Assembly (NCBI RefSeq): GCF_031458255.1
Contig: NZ_JAVDYC010000001.1
Span: 1 to 64,000, forward strand
Length of the DNA: 64,000 nt
From: Catenuloplanes niger
GTDB lineage: Bacteria > Actinomycetota > Actinomycetes > Mycobacteriales > Micromonosporaceae
Direction of reading: 5' to 3'
Below, in pieces: positions 1 to 10,618 of the stretch; position 1 is the stretch's first letter, and each line of letters begins with the position of its first letter. The position numbers and the translations under genes were made by a program. The notes under the pieces were generated by a model. It was not told the origin of the DNA, did no database searches, and worked only from the letters and a program-made list of their open reading frames with translations.

Positions 1-1726
1 GGTCGAGTTCGTCGCGTTCCAGGTTCTTGATGAACGCACCGTCGATCTTGAGGAAGTCGACCGGCAGGTGCTTGAGGTACGTGAACGACGACAGGCCGGT
101 GCCGAAGTCGTCCAGCGCGAACCGGAAGCCGAGGTTGCGCAGCTCGGAGATGAACTCCGCGGCCTTCTTCAGGTCGTTGATCGCGACCGACTCGGTGATC
201 TCGAAGCAGATCAGCTCGGCCGGGATGCCGGACAACGCCAGCTGCGCCTGCACGTAGTCGATGAACTCCGCGTCGCCGATCGACGGTCCGGACAGGTTGA
301 TCGCCCAGTGGTCGCCGATCTTGCCGTCCGGGCCGGTCGCGCCGTAGCCCTGGTAGTGCGCGGCGAGCACCTGGAACGCGTGCGCGACCACCCAACGGTC
401 GACCGCGGGCAGCAGGTCGTAGCGCTCCGCCGCGGGCAGGAACAGGCCCGGCGGGACGACCCGGCCGTCCTCGCCGCGCATGCGCAGCAGCAGCTCGCCG
501 AACTGGAAGTCGCCGTCCGGCACGCGCGCCCCCGGCACCCGCGCGATCGGCTGGTAGAACAACTCGAACCGGTCGTCGCGCAGCGCGGTGACGAGCCGGC
601 CGGCCCAGTCCATCTCCTGCTGGTGCTTGGCCAGCGCCTCGTTGTCGGCCCGGTACAGCTCGACCCGGTCCCGGCCGCGTTCCTTCGCGGTGTAGCAGGC
701 CGCCTCGGCCGCGATGATCAGCTCTTCCGGGCCGACGGCCAGCGGCGACACCGGGACCACGCCGATGCTGGCGGTCAGCGCGACGGCCTGGCCCTCGACC
801 TGGAACGCGAGGTTCGCGACCCCGGCCCGCACGCGTTCCGCGACCGCGACGCCGTCCTCGGCCGCGACCGGCAGCAGCAGCGCGAACCGGTCGCCCCGGA
901 CGCGGGCCACGACCACGTCGTCGCCGGCCAGGTCCTCGATCAGCTCGGCCACCCGGCACAGCATCTCGTCGCCCTGGGTGTGCCGGCCGGCCTCGCTGAT
1001 CAGCCGGAACCGGTCCAGGTTGACCAGGCACAGCGTCTGCGGCGTCGACGCGGACGCGCCGATCGCGTCCAGCATCCGCCGGTCGAAACCGGTGCGGTTC
1101 AGCAGCCCGGTGAGCGCGTCGTGGGTGGCCGCGTGCGCGAGCTCGTCCGCGGCCGCCTGGCCCCGGTCCTGTGCGGTCTCGGTCAGCCGCCAGTTCGCGA
1201 TCGCGGCGATCGCGGCGCCGCCGATGAACGCCGCGTGGATCGCGGCCCACTTGATCGGTTCGTCCGTGGCCGCGGTGTGCGCGTAGACGTCGTGCGGCGC
1301 GAAGACGCCGACGACCGCGTGCTCGGCCAGTACGAACACGGTCGCGAGCAGGAACGTGATCCACTCCTGGTAGAGGACGATCACGAAGAGCATGACGAAG
1401 AAGTGGAAGTGCGCCTCGGTCTGCCCGTCCGCCAGCCCGACCATCACCGCGGACGAGCCCATCAGGCCGAGCGTGGTGATCGACGCCCGCCAGCGGCGGG
1501 ACAGCCCCCGGTACGCGCCCAGCGCCACCGCGACGACCAGCGGGAACACCACGACCAGCGCGTCCGCCGGGGAGTGCCCGCGGAACAGGGCGAACGCGTA
1601 CAGCCCGGCCGCGTGCAGGCCGAGCACCCAGAGAATCGCGCGGTGCCGCCGCGCCCAGGCCTCGCCGGGCAGCGGCCGCCCCTGCGGCAGCACGGACCCG
1701 ACGGCCCGCAGCCAAGCTGTCAGCAC
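1..1726 (-). CDS. Membrane-anchored GGDEF/EAL c-di-GMP protein, 3' end missing
   Basis: The gene runs off the left edge, so the C-terminus is missing; about 575 codons are visible. The GTG start at 1726 is preceded by a GGGGGAG ribosome site. The N-terminus has several hydrophobic segments, including a His-rich AHFHFFVM stretch, so it probably sits in the membrane. A GGDEF domain follows, but its signature reads RGDRF (about residues 277-281) instead of GGDEF, so cyclase activity is doubtful. The EAL domain keeps the glutamate of a degenerate ELL motif (411), the EITES motif and DDFGTG (539-544), which fits an active c-di-GMP phosphodiesterase. It lies 61 bases after the histidine kinase gene on the same strand, so the two may be co-transcribed. 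Seen: motifs. Inferred: phosphodiesterase with a regulatory GGDEF. Confidence 0.9.
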   Translation of the reverse strand, partial: MLTAWLRAVGSVLPQGRPLPGEAWARRHRAILWVLGLHAAGLYAFALFRGHSPADALVVVFPLVVAVALGAYRGLSRRWRASITTLGLMGSSAVMVGLADGQTEAHFHFFVMLFVIVLYQEWITFLLATVFVLAEHAVVGVFAPHDVYAHTAATDEPIKWAAIHAAFIGGAAIAAIANWRLTETAQDRGQAAADELAHAATHDALTGLLNRTGFDRRMLDAIGASASTPQTLCLVNLDRFRLISEAGRHTQGDEMLCRVAELIEDLAGDDVVVARVRGDRFALLLPVAAEDGVAVAERVRAGVANLAFQVEGQAVALTASIGVVPVSPLAVGPEELIIAAEAACYTAKERGRDRVELYRADNEALAKHQQEMDWAGRLVTALRDDRFELFYQPIARVPGARVPDGDFQFGELLLRMRGEDGRVVPPGLFLPAAERYDLLPAVDRWVVAHAFQVLAAHYQGYGATGPDGKIGDHWAINLSGPSIGDAEFIDYVQAQLALSGIPAELICFEITESVAINDLKKAAEFISELRNLGFRFALDDFGTGLSSFTYLKHLPVDFLKIDGAFIKNLERDELD

Positions 1727-1761
1727 GTCTCCCCCATCGGCACGACCCGGGAACACCTGAC

Positions 1762-1795
1762 CAAAAACCATCAGAGGGCAAAAACCATCAGAGGG
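1762..1795. repeat. Two perfect 17-bp direct repeats at the kinase/EAL gene junction
   Basis: The 17-base unit CAAAAACCATCAGAGGG occurs twice back to back, at 1762-1778 and 1779-1795. On the minus strand each copy holds a TGATGG stop/start overlap. The right copy supplies the stop codon of the histidine kinase (TGA at 1788-1790). It looks like a small tandem duplication that added a second potential restart ATG between the genes. Confidence 0.85.
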
Positions 1796-3440
1796 TACGC
1801 GGCAGCGTGAACACGATGGTCGTGCCGCCGCCCGGCGTCTCCTCCGCCCGGATCCAGCCGCCGTGCCGCTGCACGATGCGCAGGCAGGTGGAGAGCCCGA
1901 TGCCGTGTCCGGTCCGCGCGGCCGGATCGACCATGGCGAACATGTCGAACACGCGTTCCCGGTGCGCGGGCGGGATGCCGATGCCGTCGTCCGCGACCCG
2001 GACCAGCACCCGGTCGTCCGTGACCTCGGCGGTGACGGTGATCGTCGGTGGCCGGTCCGGGCGCCGGTACTTGATCGAGTTGCCGATCAGGTTCTGCAGC
2101 AGCTGACGGACCAGCGTCGGGTCGCAGCTCGCGGCCGGCAGCGGGGCCGGTGTCCGTACCGTGGCCTGGTTGTCCCTGATCGCGGTGCGCAGGTCCACCA
2201 TGGCGTGGCCGAGCACCTCGGCGAGGTCCGTGGGCCGGCAGACCGTGGGCGCGTTGCCGGCGCGGGCGTAGGTGAGCAGCGCCTGGATCAGCCCCTGCAT
2301 CCGGGCCACCGACCGGGCGGCCGTGAGCACCCAGCCGCGGGCCTGCTCGTCCAGCTGGGCGCCGTGCAGGTCGGCCAGCAGCTCGAGGTATCCGGAGACG
2401 ACCGCCAGCGGGGACGCCAGGTCGTGCCCGGCGACCGCGGCGAAGTTGGTCAGCTCCGCGTTCGACCGTTCCAGCTCCGCGACGGTCGCGTTCAGCGCGG
2501 CGTGCGCGGCCTCCATCTCGATCCGGTGCGCCCGGTCCGCGGAGACGTCGGTCATCGCGACCACCGCGCCGAGCGGGATGCCGTCCGTCGCCGTCAGCCG
2601 GCGGCCGGTCGCGCTGACCCAGCGGGCCTCGCGGGCCGGCGGCCGGATCATGATCTCCGCGTGGTCGACCGCGCCGTCCCGCAGCGCGCGCAGCAGCGGG
2701 ATCCGGTCCGGTCCCAGCGGGGTCACGCCGTCCGTCTCGAACAGCGCGTACGTGTCGGACAGGTCGCCCGGGTCGACCGTGGCGTCCGCGTCCAGGCCGT
2801 GCCACTCCGCGGCCGCCCGGTTGAACAGCGACAGCCGGCCGAACGGGTCCGCGGCCACGATCGCCACGTCCACGCTGTCCAGCACCGCGTCCAGCAGCTG
2901 CTGGCGGGTCTCCGCCTCGTGCAGCGCCCGCTGCGCCACCGCGGCCAGCTCGGCGCGGGCGCGTGCCTCCCGGCGGCGTTCGAACAGCGCCAGGATCACC
3001 CGGGCGAGGTCCTCCAGGCGGGCGACCTGCCGTTCGTCGGCACGGCCGGGCACCTCGTCGAAGACGCAGAGCGTGCCGAGCGCGTGCCCGGACGGCGTGA
3101 CCAGCGGGACGGAGACGTAGAACCGCACGGCGGCCAGCCGCCCGGTCACCCACGGGTTGTCCCGGTAGACCGGGTCCTGGCTCGCGTCCGGCACCACGAT
3201 CGTCCGCTTCTCGAGCAGCCGGATCGCGCACATCGAGTCCTCACGCGCGGACTCACCGCCCTGGAACCCGGTCGTGGTCAGCTGACACTGCCGGTTCTCG
3301 TCGATCAGGTTCAACGTCGCCGTGGGTACGCCGGCGACCAGCGCGGCGACCCGGACGACCGCCCCCAGCTCGTCGTCGGCGGGCGCGTCGAGCAGACCGT
3401 ACTCGTGCAGCGTCGCCAGCCGCTCGTGCTCGTCGTCCAC
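1788..3440 (-). CDS. GAF-PAS sensor histidine kinase
   Basis: This is a 550-aa soluble sensor kinase. A GAF domain covers about residues 20-155, with the IDENRQ and CAIRLL motifs typical of GAF kinases. A PAS domain covers about 180-300. The HisKA dimerisation domain has the phosphoacceptor His339 in AGHDLASPL, and a HATPase_c domain follows with the N box ([10 protein letters not shown]), DDGIGIPP and GHGIGLS. There is no membrane segment, so it should sense a cytoplasmic ligand. The start is GTG with AAGGGTC upstream. No response regulator is adjacent; the next gene on the strand is the GGDEF/EAL protein, so the pair may link a signal to c-di-GMP turnover (inference). Confidence 0.9.
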   Translation of the reverse strand: MDDEHERLATLHEYGLLDAPADDELGAVVRVAALVAGVPTATLNLIDENRQCQLTTTGFQGGESAREDSMCAIRLLEKRTIVVPDASQDPVYRDNPWVTGRLAAVRFYVSVPLVTPSGHALGTLCVFDEVPGRADERQVARLEDLARVILALFERRREARARAELAAVAQRALHEAETRQQLLDAVLDSVDVAIVAADPFGRLSLFNRAAAEWHGLDADATVDPGDLSDTYALFETDGVTPLGPDRIPLLRALRDGAVDHAEIMIRPPAREARWVSATGRRLTATDGIPLGAVVAMTDVSADRAHRIEMEAAHAALNATVAELERSNAELTNFAAVAGHDLASPLAVVSGYLELLADLHGAQLDEQARGWVLTAARSVARMQGLIQALLTYARAGNAPTVCRPTDLAEVLGHAMVDLRTAIRDNQATVRTPAPLPAASCDPTLVRQLLQNLIGNSIKYRRPDRPPTITVTAEVTDDRVLVRVADDGIGIPPAHRERVFDMFAMVDPAARTGHGIGLSTCLRIVQRHGGWIRAEETPGGGTTIVFTLPRTL

Positions 3441-3625
3441 GCCGGACCCTTCGGCAGCCCGGCGGCGGAGTTGAGGACGTAGAATTCGGTGAATTCGTGT
3501 CCGATGGGATACCTGCCTGATTCGTGTCGGTTCCTGGACACCATGCGCGACGGACTGCTGGCACCATTACGCGGTTCCACAAGAGATCTGTCCCTCACCG
3601 CCGACTTTGCGAAGAGGCATCGGCC

Positions 3626-4300
3626 ATGTCCGACTACAGACCACCGCAGACCCCTCCGCCGTCGAACCCGCCACCGTCCGACCCGCCGCCACCCGGCAAC
3701 CCACCGCCCGGTAACCCGCCGCCGGCCTACGGCGCCGGTGGTGGCGCCGGTGGCGGTGGCGGCCGTCGCCGGGCCACCTGGATCACCGTGGTGGGCGTGC
3801 TCCTGCTGCTGCTGTTGCTGCTGCTCCTGCTCGCGTTCTGCCGCGACGGCGGCAACGATCCGGTCGCCTACCCGACCGGCTCGCCGACGCCGGGCACCGG
3901 CGTCACCACCGGTCCGACGTCCGCGCCGCCGACCACCGGCAGCCCCGGCCCGTCGTCGACGGTGCCGGGCGGCTACCCGACCACCTCCGCGGACCCGTCG
4001 GTCACGCCCACGGCCTACCCGACCACCGGCGGACCGACCGGCGGACCGACCACCGGCGCACCGACCGGCGAGCCAACCGGTGGACCGACCGGCGAGCCGA
4101 CGGGTGGGCCGACGGGTGGGCCGACCACGCCGGGACCGGGTGGTGGCACCACGGGTGCGCCGTACCCGAGCGGCGGACCGGACACCGGCGTCGGCGCCGG
4201 TGGTGGCGGCATGAACGGCACGCTGCTGGCCGGCCTGGCACTGTTGGTCGCCGCCTGCGCCGCGACGGTCGCCGCGGTCCGGCGCCGCCCGTCCCGCTGA
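3626..4300 (+). CDS. Pro/Gly/Thr-rich surface protein, likely sortase substrate
   Basis: The protein is 224 aa. It opens with a proline-rich cytoplasmic stretch and an RRRATW-flanked transmembrane segment that is almost pure leucine (about residues 50-75). A long Thr/Pro/Gly-rich outer region contains 12-bp tandem repeats encoding TGGP/TGEP units. The C-terminus has the layout of a cell-wall sorting signal: GPDTG, a glycine-rich spacer, a hydrophobic segment and RRRPSR. The pentapeptide lacks the usual leucine of LPXTG. The stop lies 5 bases before a class F sortase gene, so they form an operon. Start ATG at 3626 was chosen because the low-complexity protein begins there. The sorting role is inferred from architecture and neighbour. 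Confidence 0.75.
   Translation: MSDYRPPQTPPPSNPPPSDPPPPGNPPPGNPPPAYGAGGGAGGGGGRRRATWITVVGVLLLLLLLLLLLAFCRDGGNDPVAYPTGSPTPGTGVTTGPTSAPPTTGSPGPSSTVPGGYPTTSADPSVTPTAYPTTGGPTGGPTTGAPTGEPTGGPTGEPTGGPTGGPTTPGPGGGTTGAPYPSGGPDTGVGAGGGGMNGTLLAGLALLVAACAATVAAVRRRPSR
4018..4125 (+). repeat. 12-bp in-frame repeats in the sortase substrate gene
   Basis: Nine degenerate 12-base units of the type ccgaccggcgga encode alternating TGGP, TGAP and TGEP tetrapeptides. They probably form an extended, wall-spanning stalk. Confidence 0.8.
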
Positions 4301-4305
4301 TCCGC

Positions 4306-5112
4306 GTGTTCGACGAGGTACGGGCACGGCTGCGGCCCCGCGTCGCGGTGGTCGCGGTCGTGCTCGCGCTCGCCGGCACGGTCCTGACCGTGCGGGGTGC
4401 CCGCGAGGAGGCGGCGGCGGACGCGGCCGAGACCGCCCGCGCCCAGGCGACCGGCTTCCCCGAGGAGGCCGGTGCGGTCCGCTCTCCCGGTGCGGCCGGG
4501 CGGGCCGACACCGCGATCCCGGCGCCGACGACCCCGGCCGGCCCGTCGTTCCCGGCGGCGCCCGCCACCCGCCGGCTCGGCGACGATCCACGGTGGACGG
4601 TGCTGCCGCGCAGCCTCCCGCGGACGCTGGACATCCCGTCGATCGGCGTCCACTCGGCGCTGATCCCGCTCGGCCTGCACCGGGACGGCACGGTCGAGGT
4701 CCCGCCGCTGACCGGCAACGCGCCCGCGGGCTGGTACCGCCACTCCGTGACACCCGGCGAGACCGGACCGTCCGTCCTGCTCGGACACGTCGACTCGATG
4801 CAGACCGGCCGCGGTGTCTTCTACCGCCTGACCGACCTCGCCCGCGGTGCCGAGATCCGGGTGACCCGCCAGGACGGCGGCACCGCGGTCTTCACCGTCA
4901 CCGGCCTGGAGCGCTACGCCAAGTCCGCGTTCCCCACCGCGCGCGTCTACGGTCCCACCGACGCCCCGACGCTGCGGCTCGTCACCTGCGGCGGCGCCTA
5001 CGACCCGGTGGCGCGGACGTTCGTCGACAACGTCGTCGTCTACGCGACCGCGCGGCCCGCACCGGCCCGCGGCAACCCGGACGCCGAGGTGGACGGCCGC
5101 CCGGTCCACTGA
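4306..5112 (+). CDS. Class F sortase
   Basis: This is a 268-aa transpeptidase with an N-terminal signal-anchor (residues 11-29), a Pro/Ala-rich linker and a sortase beta-barrel. The catalytic triad is visible: His161 in LLGHVDS, Cys228 in RLVTCGG and a downstream arginine, Arg237 in VARTFV. The pattern and size match the actinobacterial class F family. It would act outside the membrane, cutting a sorting signal and linking the protein to the wall. The GTG start sits 5 bases after the stop of the Pro-rich surface protein, which is the obvious substrate. Confidence 0.9.
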   Translation: MFDEVRARLRPRVAVVAVVLALAGTVLTVRGAREEAAADAAETARAQATGFPEEAGAVRSPGAAGRADTAIPAPTTPAGPSFPAAPATRRLGDDPRWTVLPRSLPRTLDIPSIGVHSALIPLGLHRDGTVEVPPLTGNAPAGWYRHSVTPGETGPSVLLGHVDSMQTGRGVFYRLTDLARGAEIRVTRQDGGTAVFTVTGLERYAKSAFPTARVYGPTDAPTLRLVTCGGAYDPVARTFVDNVVVYATARPAPARGNPDAEVDGRPVH

Positions 5113-5116
5113 CCGT

Positions 5117-5524
5117 TCAGCCGGACGCGGCCGCCGGCGAGGTCACCTCCCAGAGGTTGCCGTCCGGGTCCGCGAACGTCGCCGTCACCGTCCCCCACGG
5201 CTGCGTCTGCGGCGTGACGATCGGCGCCGCTCCCGCCGCGACCGCGCGCTCGAAGACCTCGGTCACGTCGGCGGGGCCGGGCACGTCCAGCGTCAGCAGG
5301 CAGCCGACCGTCGTGCCGTCGGTCATCCGGCGTTCGCCGATCGCCCACTCGAACCCGCCGTGCGGCACCATCATGATCCGCACGCCGCCGCCCACGTCGA
5401 ACTGCAGCGGCTCGGGGATCCCGTCCGCCGCGACCTCGCCGGCCGGCGCGAACCCGAGCCCGCCGGTGTAGAAGTCGTACGCCACGCGACGGTCCGCGAT
5501 CGGGATGCAGACGGAGAAGGTCAT
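5117..5524 (-). CDS. VOC-family (glyoxalase-like) protein
   Basis: A 135-aa single-domain protein of the vicinal oxygen chelate fold, beginning MTFSVCIPIADRRVAYDFY and ending near DPDGNLWEVTSP, the typical C-terminal motif. Its specific substrate cannot be read from the sequence; relatives include glyoxalases, bleomycin-resistance proteins and dioxygenases. ATG 5524 was chosen because the family begins with this strand; upstream codons are basic, non-family sequence. It converges with the sortase gene with only 4 bases between the stops, and follows arfB on the same strand. Confidence 0.85.
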   Translation of the reverse strand: MTFSVCIPIADRRVAYDFYTGGLGFAPAGEVAADGIPEPLQFDVGGGVRIMMVPHGGFEWAIGERRMTDGTTVGCLLTLDVPGPADVTEVFERAVAAGAAPIVTPQTQPWGTVTATFADPDGNLWEVTSPAAASG

Positions 5525-5555
5525 GTGCGCAGGATATCGGCGCCGCCGCGGACGG

Positions 5556-5981
5556 TCAGTCCGCTTCGCCGCGCCGGCCCCGTTTGATCGCGCCGCGCTG
5601 CTTCTTGGCGGAGATCCGGCGCTCCACGGACCCACGGGTCGGCTTCGTGGCCCGGCGCTGCCGTGGCGGGGCGGCCACCGCGCGGGCGATCAGCGCGGCC
5701 AGCCGGGCCCGGGCCGCGTCCCGGTTGCGCAGTTGTGAGCGGAACTCCGACGCGACGATCGTGATCACGCCGTCCACCAGGCGGTTGCCCAGCCGTTCCA
5801 GCACCCGGTCGCGCAGCACCGGAGGCAGCACCGGCGACTCGGTCACCGACCAGCTCAGCTCGACGCGGCTGTCCGCCGTGTTCACACCCTGCCCACCCGG
5901 ACCGCTGGACCGGGAGAAACGCCAGCGCAGCTCCGACGCCGGGATGACCAGCCGGTCGGAGACGTGAAGATCGTCCGCCAT
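5556..5981 (-). CDS. arfB: Peptidyl-tRNA hydrolase ArfB
   Basis: A 141-aa class I release-factor-like protein (ArfB/YaeJ). The catalytic GGQ tripeptide is at residues 29-31 in SSGPGGQGVNT, and the C-terminal tail is highly basic (about 105-138), as needed to enter the empty mRNA channel of a stalled ribosome. Function from the family: hydrolyses peptidyl-tRNA on non-stop ribosomes. Length and motif fit the family exactly. The ATG at 5981 gives the usual N-terminus (MADDLHVSDRLVIP). Confidence 0.93.
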   Translation of the reverse strand: MADDLHVSDRLVIPASELRWRFSRSSGPGGQGVNTADSRVELSWSVTESPVLPPVLRDRVLERLGNRLVDGVITIVASEFRSQLRNRDAARARLAALIARAVAAPPRQRRATKPTRGSVERRISAKKQRGAIKRGRRGEAD

Positions 5982-6037
5982 GCCACCACGGTAGTGGGCG
6001 GGCCCGGGAGCCCGCCCACCCGTCCGTACCGTCGCGG

Positions 6038-7426
6038 TCAGGGTCGTGGCACCGGCGACCCGAGCTTGGAGACGGAGACCGGTGCCGGGACGCCGTCGTG
6101 GGCCGGCACGGTCGTGTCGAGCAGCCCGAGCCGGCGGATCGCGCCGCGGGCGACGACCTGCTGGGTGGTGGTGACACGTTCGGAACGGCCGGTGCCGACG
6201 AACGAGACGAACCAGTGGCCGATGGTGGAGATGCGGTTCTTGAAGCCGACCAGGTAGAGCAGGTGGACGGCGAGCCACATGAACCAGCCGATGAAGCCGG
6301 TGAAGTGCAGCTTTCCGGTGCTGGCCACGGCCGAGAACCGCGAGATCGTGGCCATGCTGCCCTTGTCGTGGTACTTGAACGGCTCGGGCGCAGGCTTGCC
6401 GGCCAGCCGTCGCTTGATCGTCTCGGCCGCGTACCGCCCGCTCTGGATCGCGACCTGGGCGACGCCGGGCAGCCGGTTGAGCGACATCATGTCGCCGACC
6501 GCGAAGATCTCCGGGTGGCCCGGAACCGTGCAGTCCGGATCGACCATGATCCGGCCGGCGCGGTCGGTCTCGGCACCGGCCGCGGCCGCGATCTTGCGGG
6601 CCAGCGGCGGCGCCGCCACCCCGGCCGCCCAGATCTTGGTGGCCGCCTCGATCCGCTGCTTGCCGCGGGCGGTCTCCACGTCGATGCCGCCCTCGTCGAC
6701 GCCGACCACCTTCGTGCCCAGCTCGACCTCGACGCCGATCTTGTGCAGCTGCCGGAGGGCCTGGGTGGACAGGTGGTCACCGAAGCTGGGCAGCACCGCG
6801 TCGACCGCGTCGACCAGTATCACCCGCGCGCGCTTCGGATCGATCCGCCGGTACTGCCCCGGAAGGGTGCGGTGGGCGAGCTCGGCGATCTGGCCCGCCA
6901 TCTCCACACCGGTCGGTCCGGCGCCGACGACCACGAACGTGAGCCAGCGGTCGATCGCCTCCTGGTCGGTCTCCAGCTCGGCCATCTCGAACGCGCCGAA
7001 GATCCGCCCGCGCAGCTCCAGCGCGTCGTCGATGCTCTTCATGCCGGGCGCGTTCTCCGCGAACTGGTCGTTGCCGAAGTACGACTGGGACGCGCCGGCG
7101 GCCACGATCAGCGTGTCGTAGGGCACCTGGTACTCGATGCCGGTCGGCGCGTTCGCGGTCACTATCCGCTGCGCGACGTCCACGTCGGTGGCCCAGCCGA
7201 GCAGCACCTCCACGTTCTGCTGCCGCCGCAGGATCTCCCGCACCGGCGGCGCGATCTCGCCCTCGGACAGAATCCCGGTCGCGACCTGGTACAGCAACGG
7301 CTGGAACAGGTGGTGGGTCGTCCCATTGATCATTGTCACGTGCACGTCCGCACGTTTCAGCGCCTTCGTGGCGAAGAGTCCTCCGAACCCGGCACCCACG
7401 ACGACAACTCGATGTTGCTCGCTCAT
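6038..7426 (-). CDS. ndh: Type II NADH dehydrogenase (NDH-2)
   Basis: The 462-aa flavoprotein starts with the FAD-binding VVVGAGFGGLFATKAL motif and carries a second Rossmann motif, VVVGAGPTGVEMAG, for NADH near residue 165. A third conserved stretch, IFAVGDMMSL, contacts FAD. The C-terminal part is amphipathic and hydrophobic (FTGFIGWFMWLAVHLLYLVGFKN split across about residues 375-400), fitting peripheral attachment to the inner face of the membrane. Family role: oxidises NADH and reduces menaquinone without pumping protons. It stands alone with its own upstream region. Confidence 0.93.
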   Translation of the reverse strand: MSEQHRVVVVGAGFGGLFATKALKRADVHVTMINGTTHHLFQPLLYQVATGILSEGEIAPPVREILRRQQNVEVLLGWATDVDVAQRIVTANAPTGIEYQVPYDTLIVAAGASQSYFGNDQFAENAPGMKSIDDALELRGRIFGAFEMAELETDQEAIDRWLTFVVVGAGPTGVEMAGQIAELAHRTLPGQYRRIDPKRARVILVDAVDAVLPSFGDHLSTQALRQLHKIGVEVELGTKVVGVDEGGIDVETARGKQRIEAATKIWAAGVAAPPLARKIAAAAGAETDRAGRIMVDPDCTVPGHPEIFAVGDMMSLNRLPGVAQVAIQSGRYAAETIKRRLAGKPAPEPFKYHDKGSMATISRFSAVASTGKLHFTGFIGWFMWLAVHLLYLVGFKNRISTIGHWFVSFVGTGRSERVTTTQQVVARGAIRRLGLLDTTVPAHDGVPAPVSVSKLGSPVPRP

Positions 7427-7605
7427 GGCTCTCCCTTTCCCCCGAAGACCCCGATGCTCACGTTACGGCCTGCCCGTCCTCGTTGGGCGGCAATGCCCAG
7501 CACTGACTCACCTCCCATTTCCCCGGACCGGCACCGTGCAGACCCTGCGCCCACCACAAAACTGACGCGCCCGTCCCCGGGCGGTCGGGTCGTCGTTGGA
7601 CCGGT

Positions 7606-8391
7606 GTGCGACGACGGGTTCTGCTGGCGGGGATCGCGGGTGGATCGGCGGCGGTCGCCGCGGCCGGGCTGTGGCGGGCGTGGGACGGGCCGGAACCGGT
7701 GCGGCCGCCGGCACCGGCCGGAGTGGAACGGCTGGAGCGGGTGTGGTCGGCGGCCCGCGGGCGCGAGGTGGACTTCTACACCGCGGTGCCGCACGGGCAC
7801 GGTGACGGTCACGGCCTGCCGGTCTGCCTGGTGCTGCACGGCGGCGCGAAGCGTCCGCCGGACTTCGCCGCGCTCGGCCTGGGCGGGTTCCTCACCGACG
7901 CGGTCCGGCGCGGCACGCCACCGTTCGTGCTGGCCGGTGCCACCGGCGACCGGCTCGCCTGGCGGCCGTCCGCAGCGGACGATCCGCAGCGGATGGCCGC
8001 CGAGGAGATCCCGGCCTGGTGCGCGGCCCGCGGCTTCGACCCGGCCCGGCTCGCCGCCTGGGGCTGGTCGATGGGCGGCTTCGGGGCGCTGCTGCTGGCC
8101 GAGGCCCGGCCGGGCCTGCTGCGCGCGGTCGCCGCGTTCTCCCCCGCGGTCACGCCGGGCGACGCGGTCTTCGGCGGCATCACCCGGCTGGGTGACACCC
8201 CGGTCGGGCTCTGGTGCGGCACCGGCGATCCGCTGCACCCGAACGTCCGCGCGCTCCACGACGCCCTGCCCACCCCGCCGATGGCCGGCGGTTACGGCGC
8301 CGGACGGCACCATTTCGGCTACTGGAGCACGATCCTGGCGCCCGCGTTCGCCTTCGTCGGCGCGACGCTCCACGCCTCACCCACGGCATGA
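7606..8391 (+). CDS. Alpha/beta-hydrolase, putative secreted esterase
   Basis: A 261-aa hydrolase with an N-terminal arginine-rich signal (MRRRVLLAGIAGGSAAVAAAG), probably exported. The nucleophile elbow GWSMGG places Ser155; the likely acid is Asp208 (GTGDPL) and the base is one of His235/236 (GRHHFGYW). It resembles the esterase D/PHB-depolymerase type of alpha/beta hydrolases. The substrate is unknown. GTG 7606 is the best start because it yields the signal peptide. It is divergent from ndh with about 180 bases between them, and converges with the Imm-5-like gene. Confidence 0.85.
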   Translation: MRRRVLLAGIAGGSAAVAAAGLWRAWDGPEPVRPPAPAGVERLERVWSAARGREVDFYTAVPHGHGDGHGLPVCLVLHGGAKRPPDFAALGLGGFLTDAVRRGTPPFVLAGATGDRLAWRPSAADDPQRMAAEEIPAWCAARGFDPARLAAWGWSMGGFGALLLAEARPGLLRAVAAFSPAVTPGDAVFGGITRLGDTPVGLWCGTGDPLHPNVRALHDALPTPPMAGGYGAGRHHFGYWSTILAPAFAFVGATLHASPTA

Positions 8392-8471
8392 GATCGGGCG
8401 CCCGACCTGGCCGGCGCCGCACCGCGGGGCGACCGCGCGCCCGCCGGCCGAGCCGGGCGGCGCGTGCCGGT

Positions 8472-9008
8472 CTACGGCCGGCGGAGCGCGGTGTCGAGGG
8501 AGCGGACGATCTCGCCGGCCCGGCCGCGGCCGGGTGGCGCGGGCGGGTAGCGGGTCAGGACGCTGATCACGACCGGCCCGGCCAGTACGCGGGCCGCCTC
8601 GATGGAGGCGGTGCCGCCGTCGAGTTCGTGGGCGTACGCGGCGTGGCCGGCCGCACCGAGGATGTGCAGCACCTGAGTGGCCTTGGCCAGCGGGTGCAGG
8701 AACGGTGCGCTCGCGGCCGCGACCGCGGCGCGGGCGGCCTCGGCGGCCGCGAGCGCACCGGCGTCGCGGGCTTCCCGGTAGGCGCGGTGGGCGGCCCAGG
8801 CCGCGTCGCGGATCGCCGCCACCCGCCGGCCGCCGGTGGCGAAGGTGCGTGCCGCCTCGATCGCGGCGTGCGGACGCCGGTCGCCGGGCCGGGCGCGCTC
8901 GACGATCGGCAGGGCCGGTTCCGCGCACGCCACGGCGAACGCGGCGACCGCGCGGAGCTCGGCCGTACTGAGCGTGATCGGTGAGGTTCGGTCATCCACC
9001 CCTTCCAC
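8472..9008 (-). CDS. Imm-5-like putative immunity protein
   Basis: A 178-aa, Ala/His-rich, all-helical protein. It matches the actinobacterial 'putative immunity protein' (Imm-5-like) pattern: LSTAELRAVAAFAVACAE at the start, RPHAAIEAAR, AAHRAYREA and HPLAKATQVLHILGAAGHAA. Members are named by analogy to toxin-immunity loci, but most are orphan genes and no polymorphic toxin is visible here. The start is an assumed GTG at 9008 with a weak ribosome site. Function is unproven. Confidence 0.7.
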   Translation of the reverse strand: MEGVDDRTSPITLSTAELRAVAAFAVACAEPALPIVERARPGDRRPHAAIEAARTFATGGRRVAAIRDAAWAAHRAYREARDAGALAAAEAARAAVAAASAPFLHPLAKATQVLHILGAAGHAAYAHELDGGTASIEAARVLAGPVVISVLTRYPPAPPGRGRAGEIVRSLDTALRRP

Positions 9009-9132
9009 CGTACCGTTGAACGGCCGGTGGAAGGTTACGCGCTATGTCCGCCGGTGAGCGGCGCGAAAGTCTCCACGCGGGACCGGGGCGGCGGCGCGGC
9101 GCCGCCGCCCCCGGGGGCGGATCTCGGTGAAC

Positions 9133-10608
<1,476 letters not shown>

Positions 10609-10618
10609 TCAGCCGACC

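Noticed and set aside
68-1810. Long open frame on the plus strand
   Set aside because: It is antisense to the GGDEF/EAL gene, Arg/Gln-rich and without any motif. It is a shadow caused by high GC.
8394-8405. TCGGGCGCCCGA palindrome after the esterase stop
   Set aside because: Twelve bases with no loop are too short for a firm terminator in such GC-rich DNA.
6098-8566. Plus-strand open frame opposite ndh and through the esterase
   Set aside because: Low-complexity Arg/Asp-rich shadow of the ndh gene and of the esterase in another frame.
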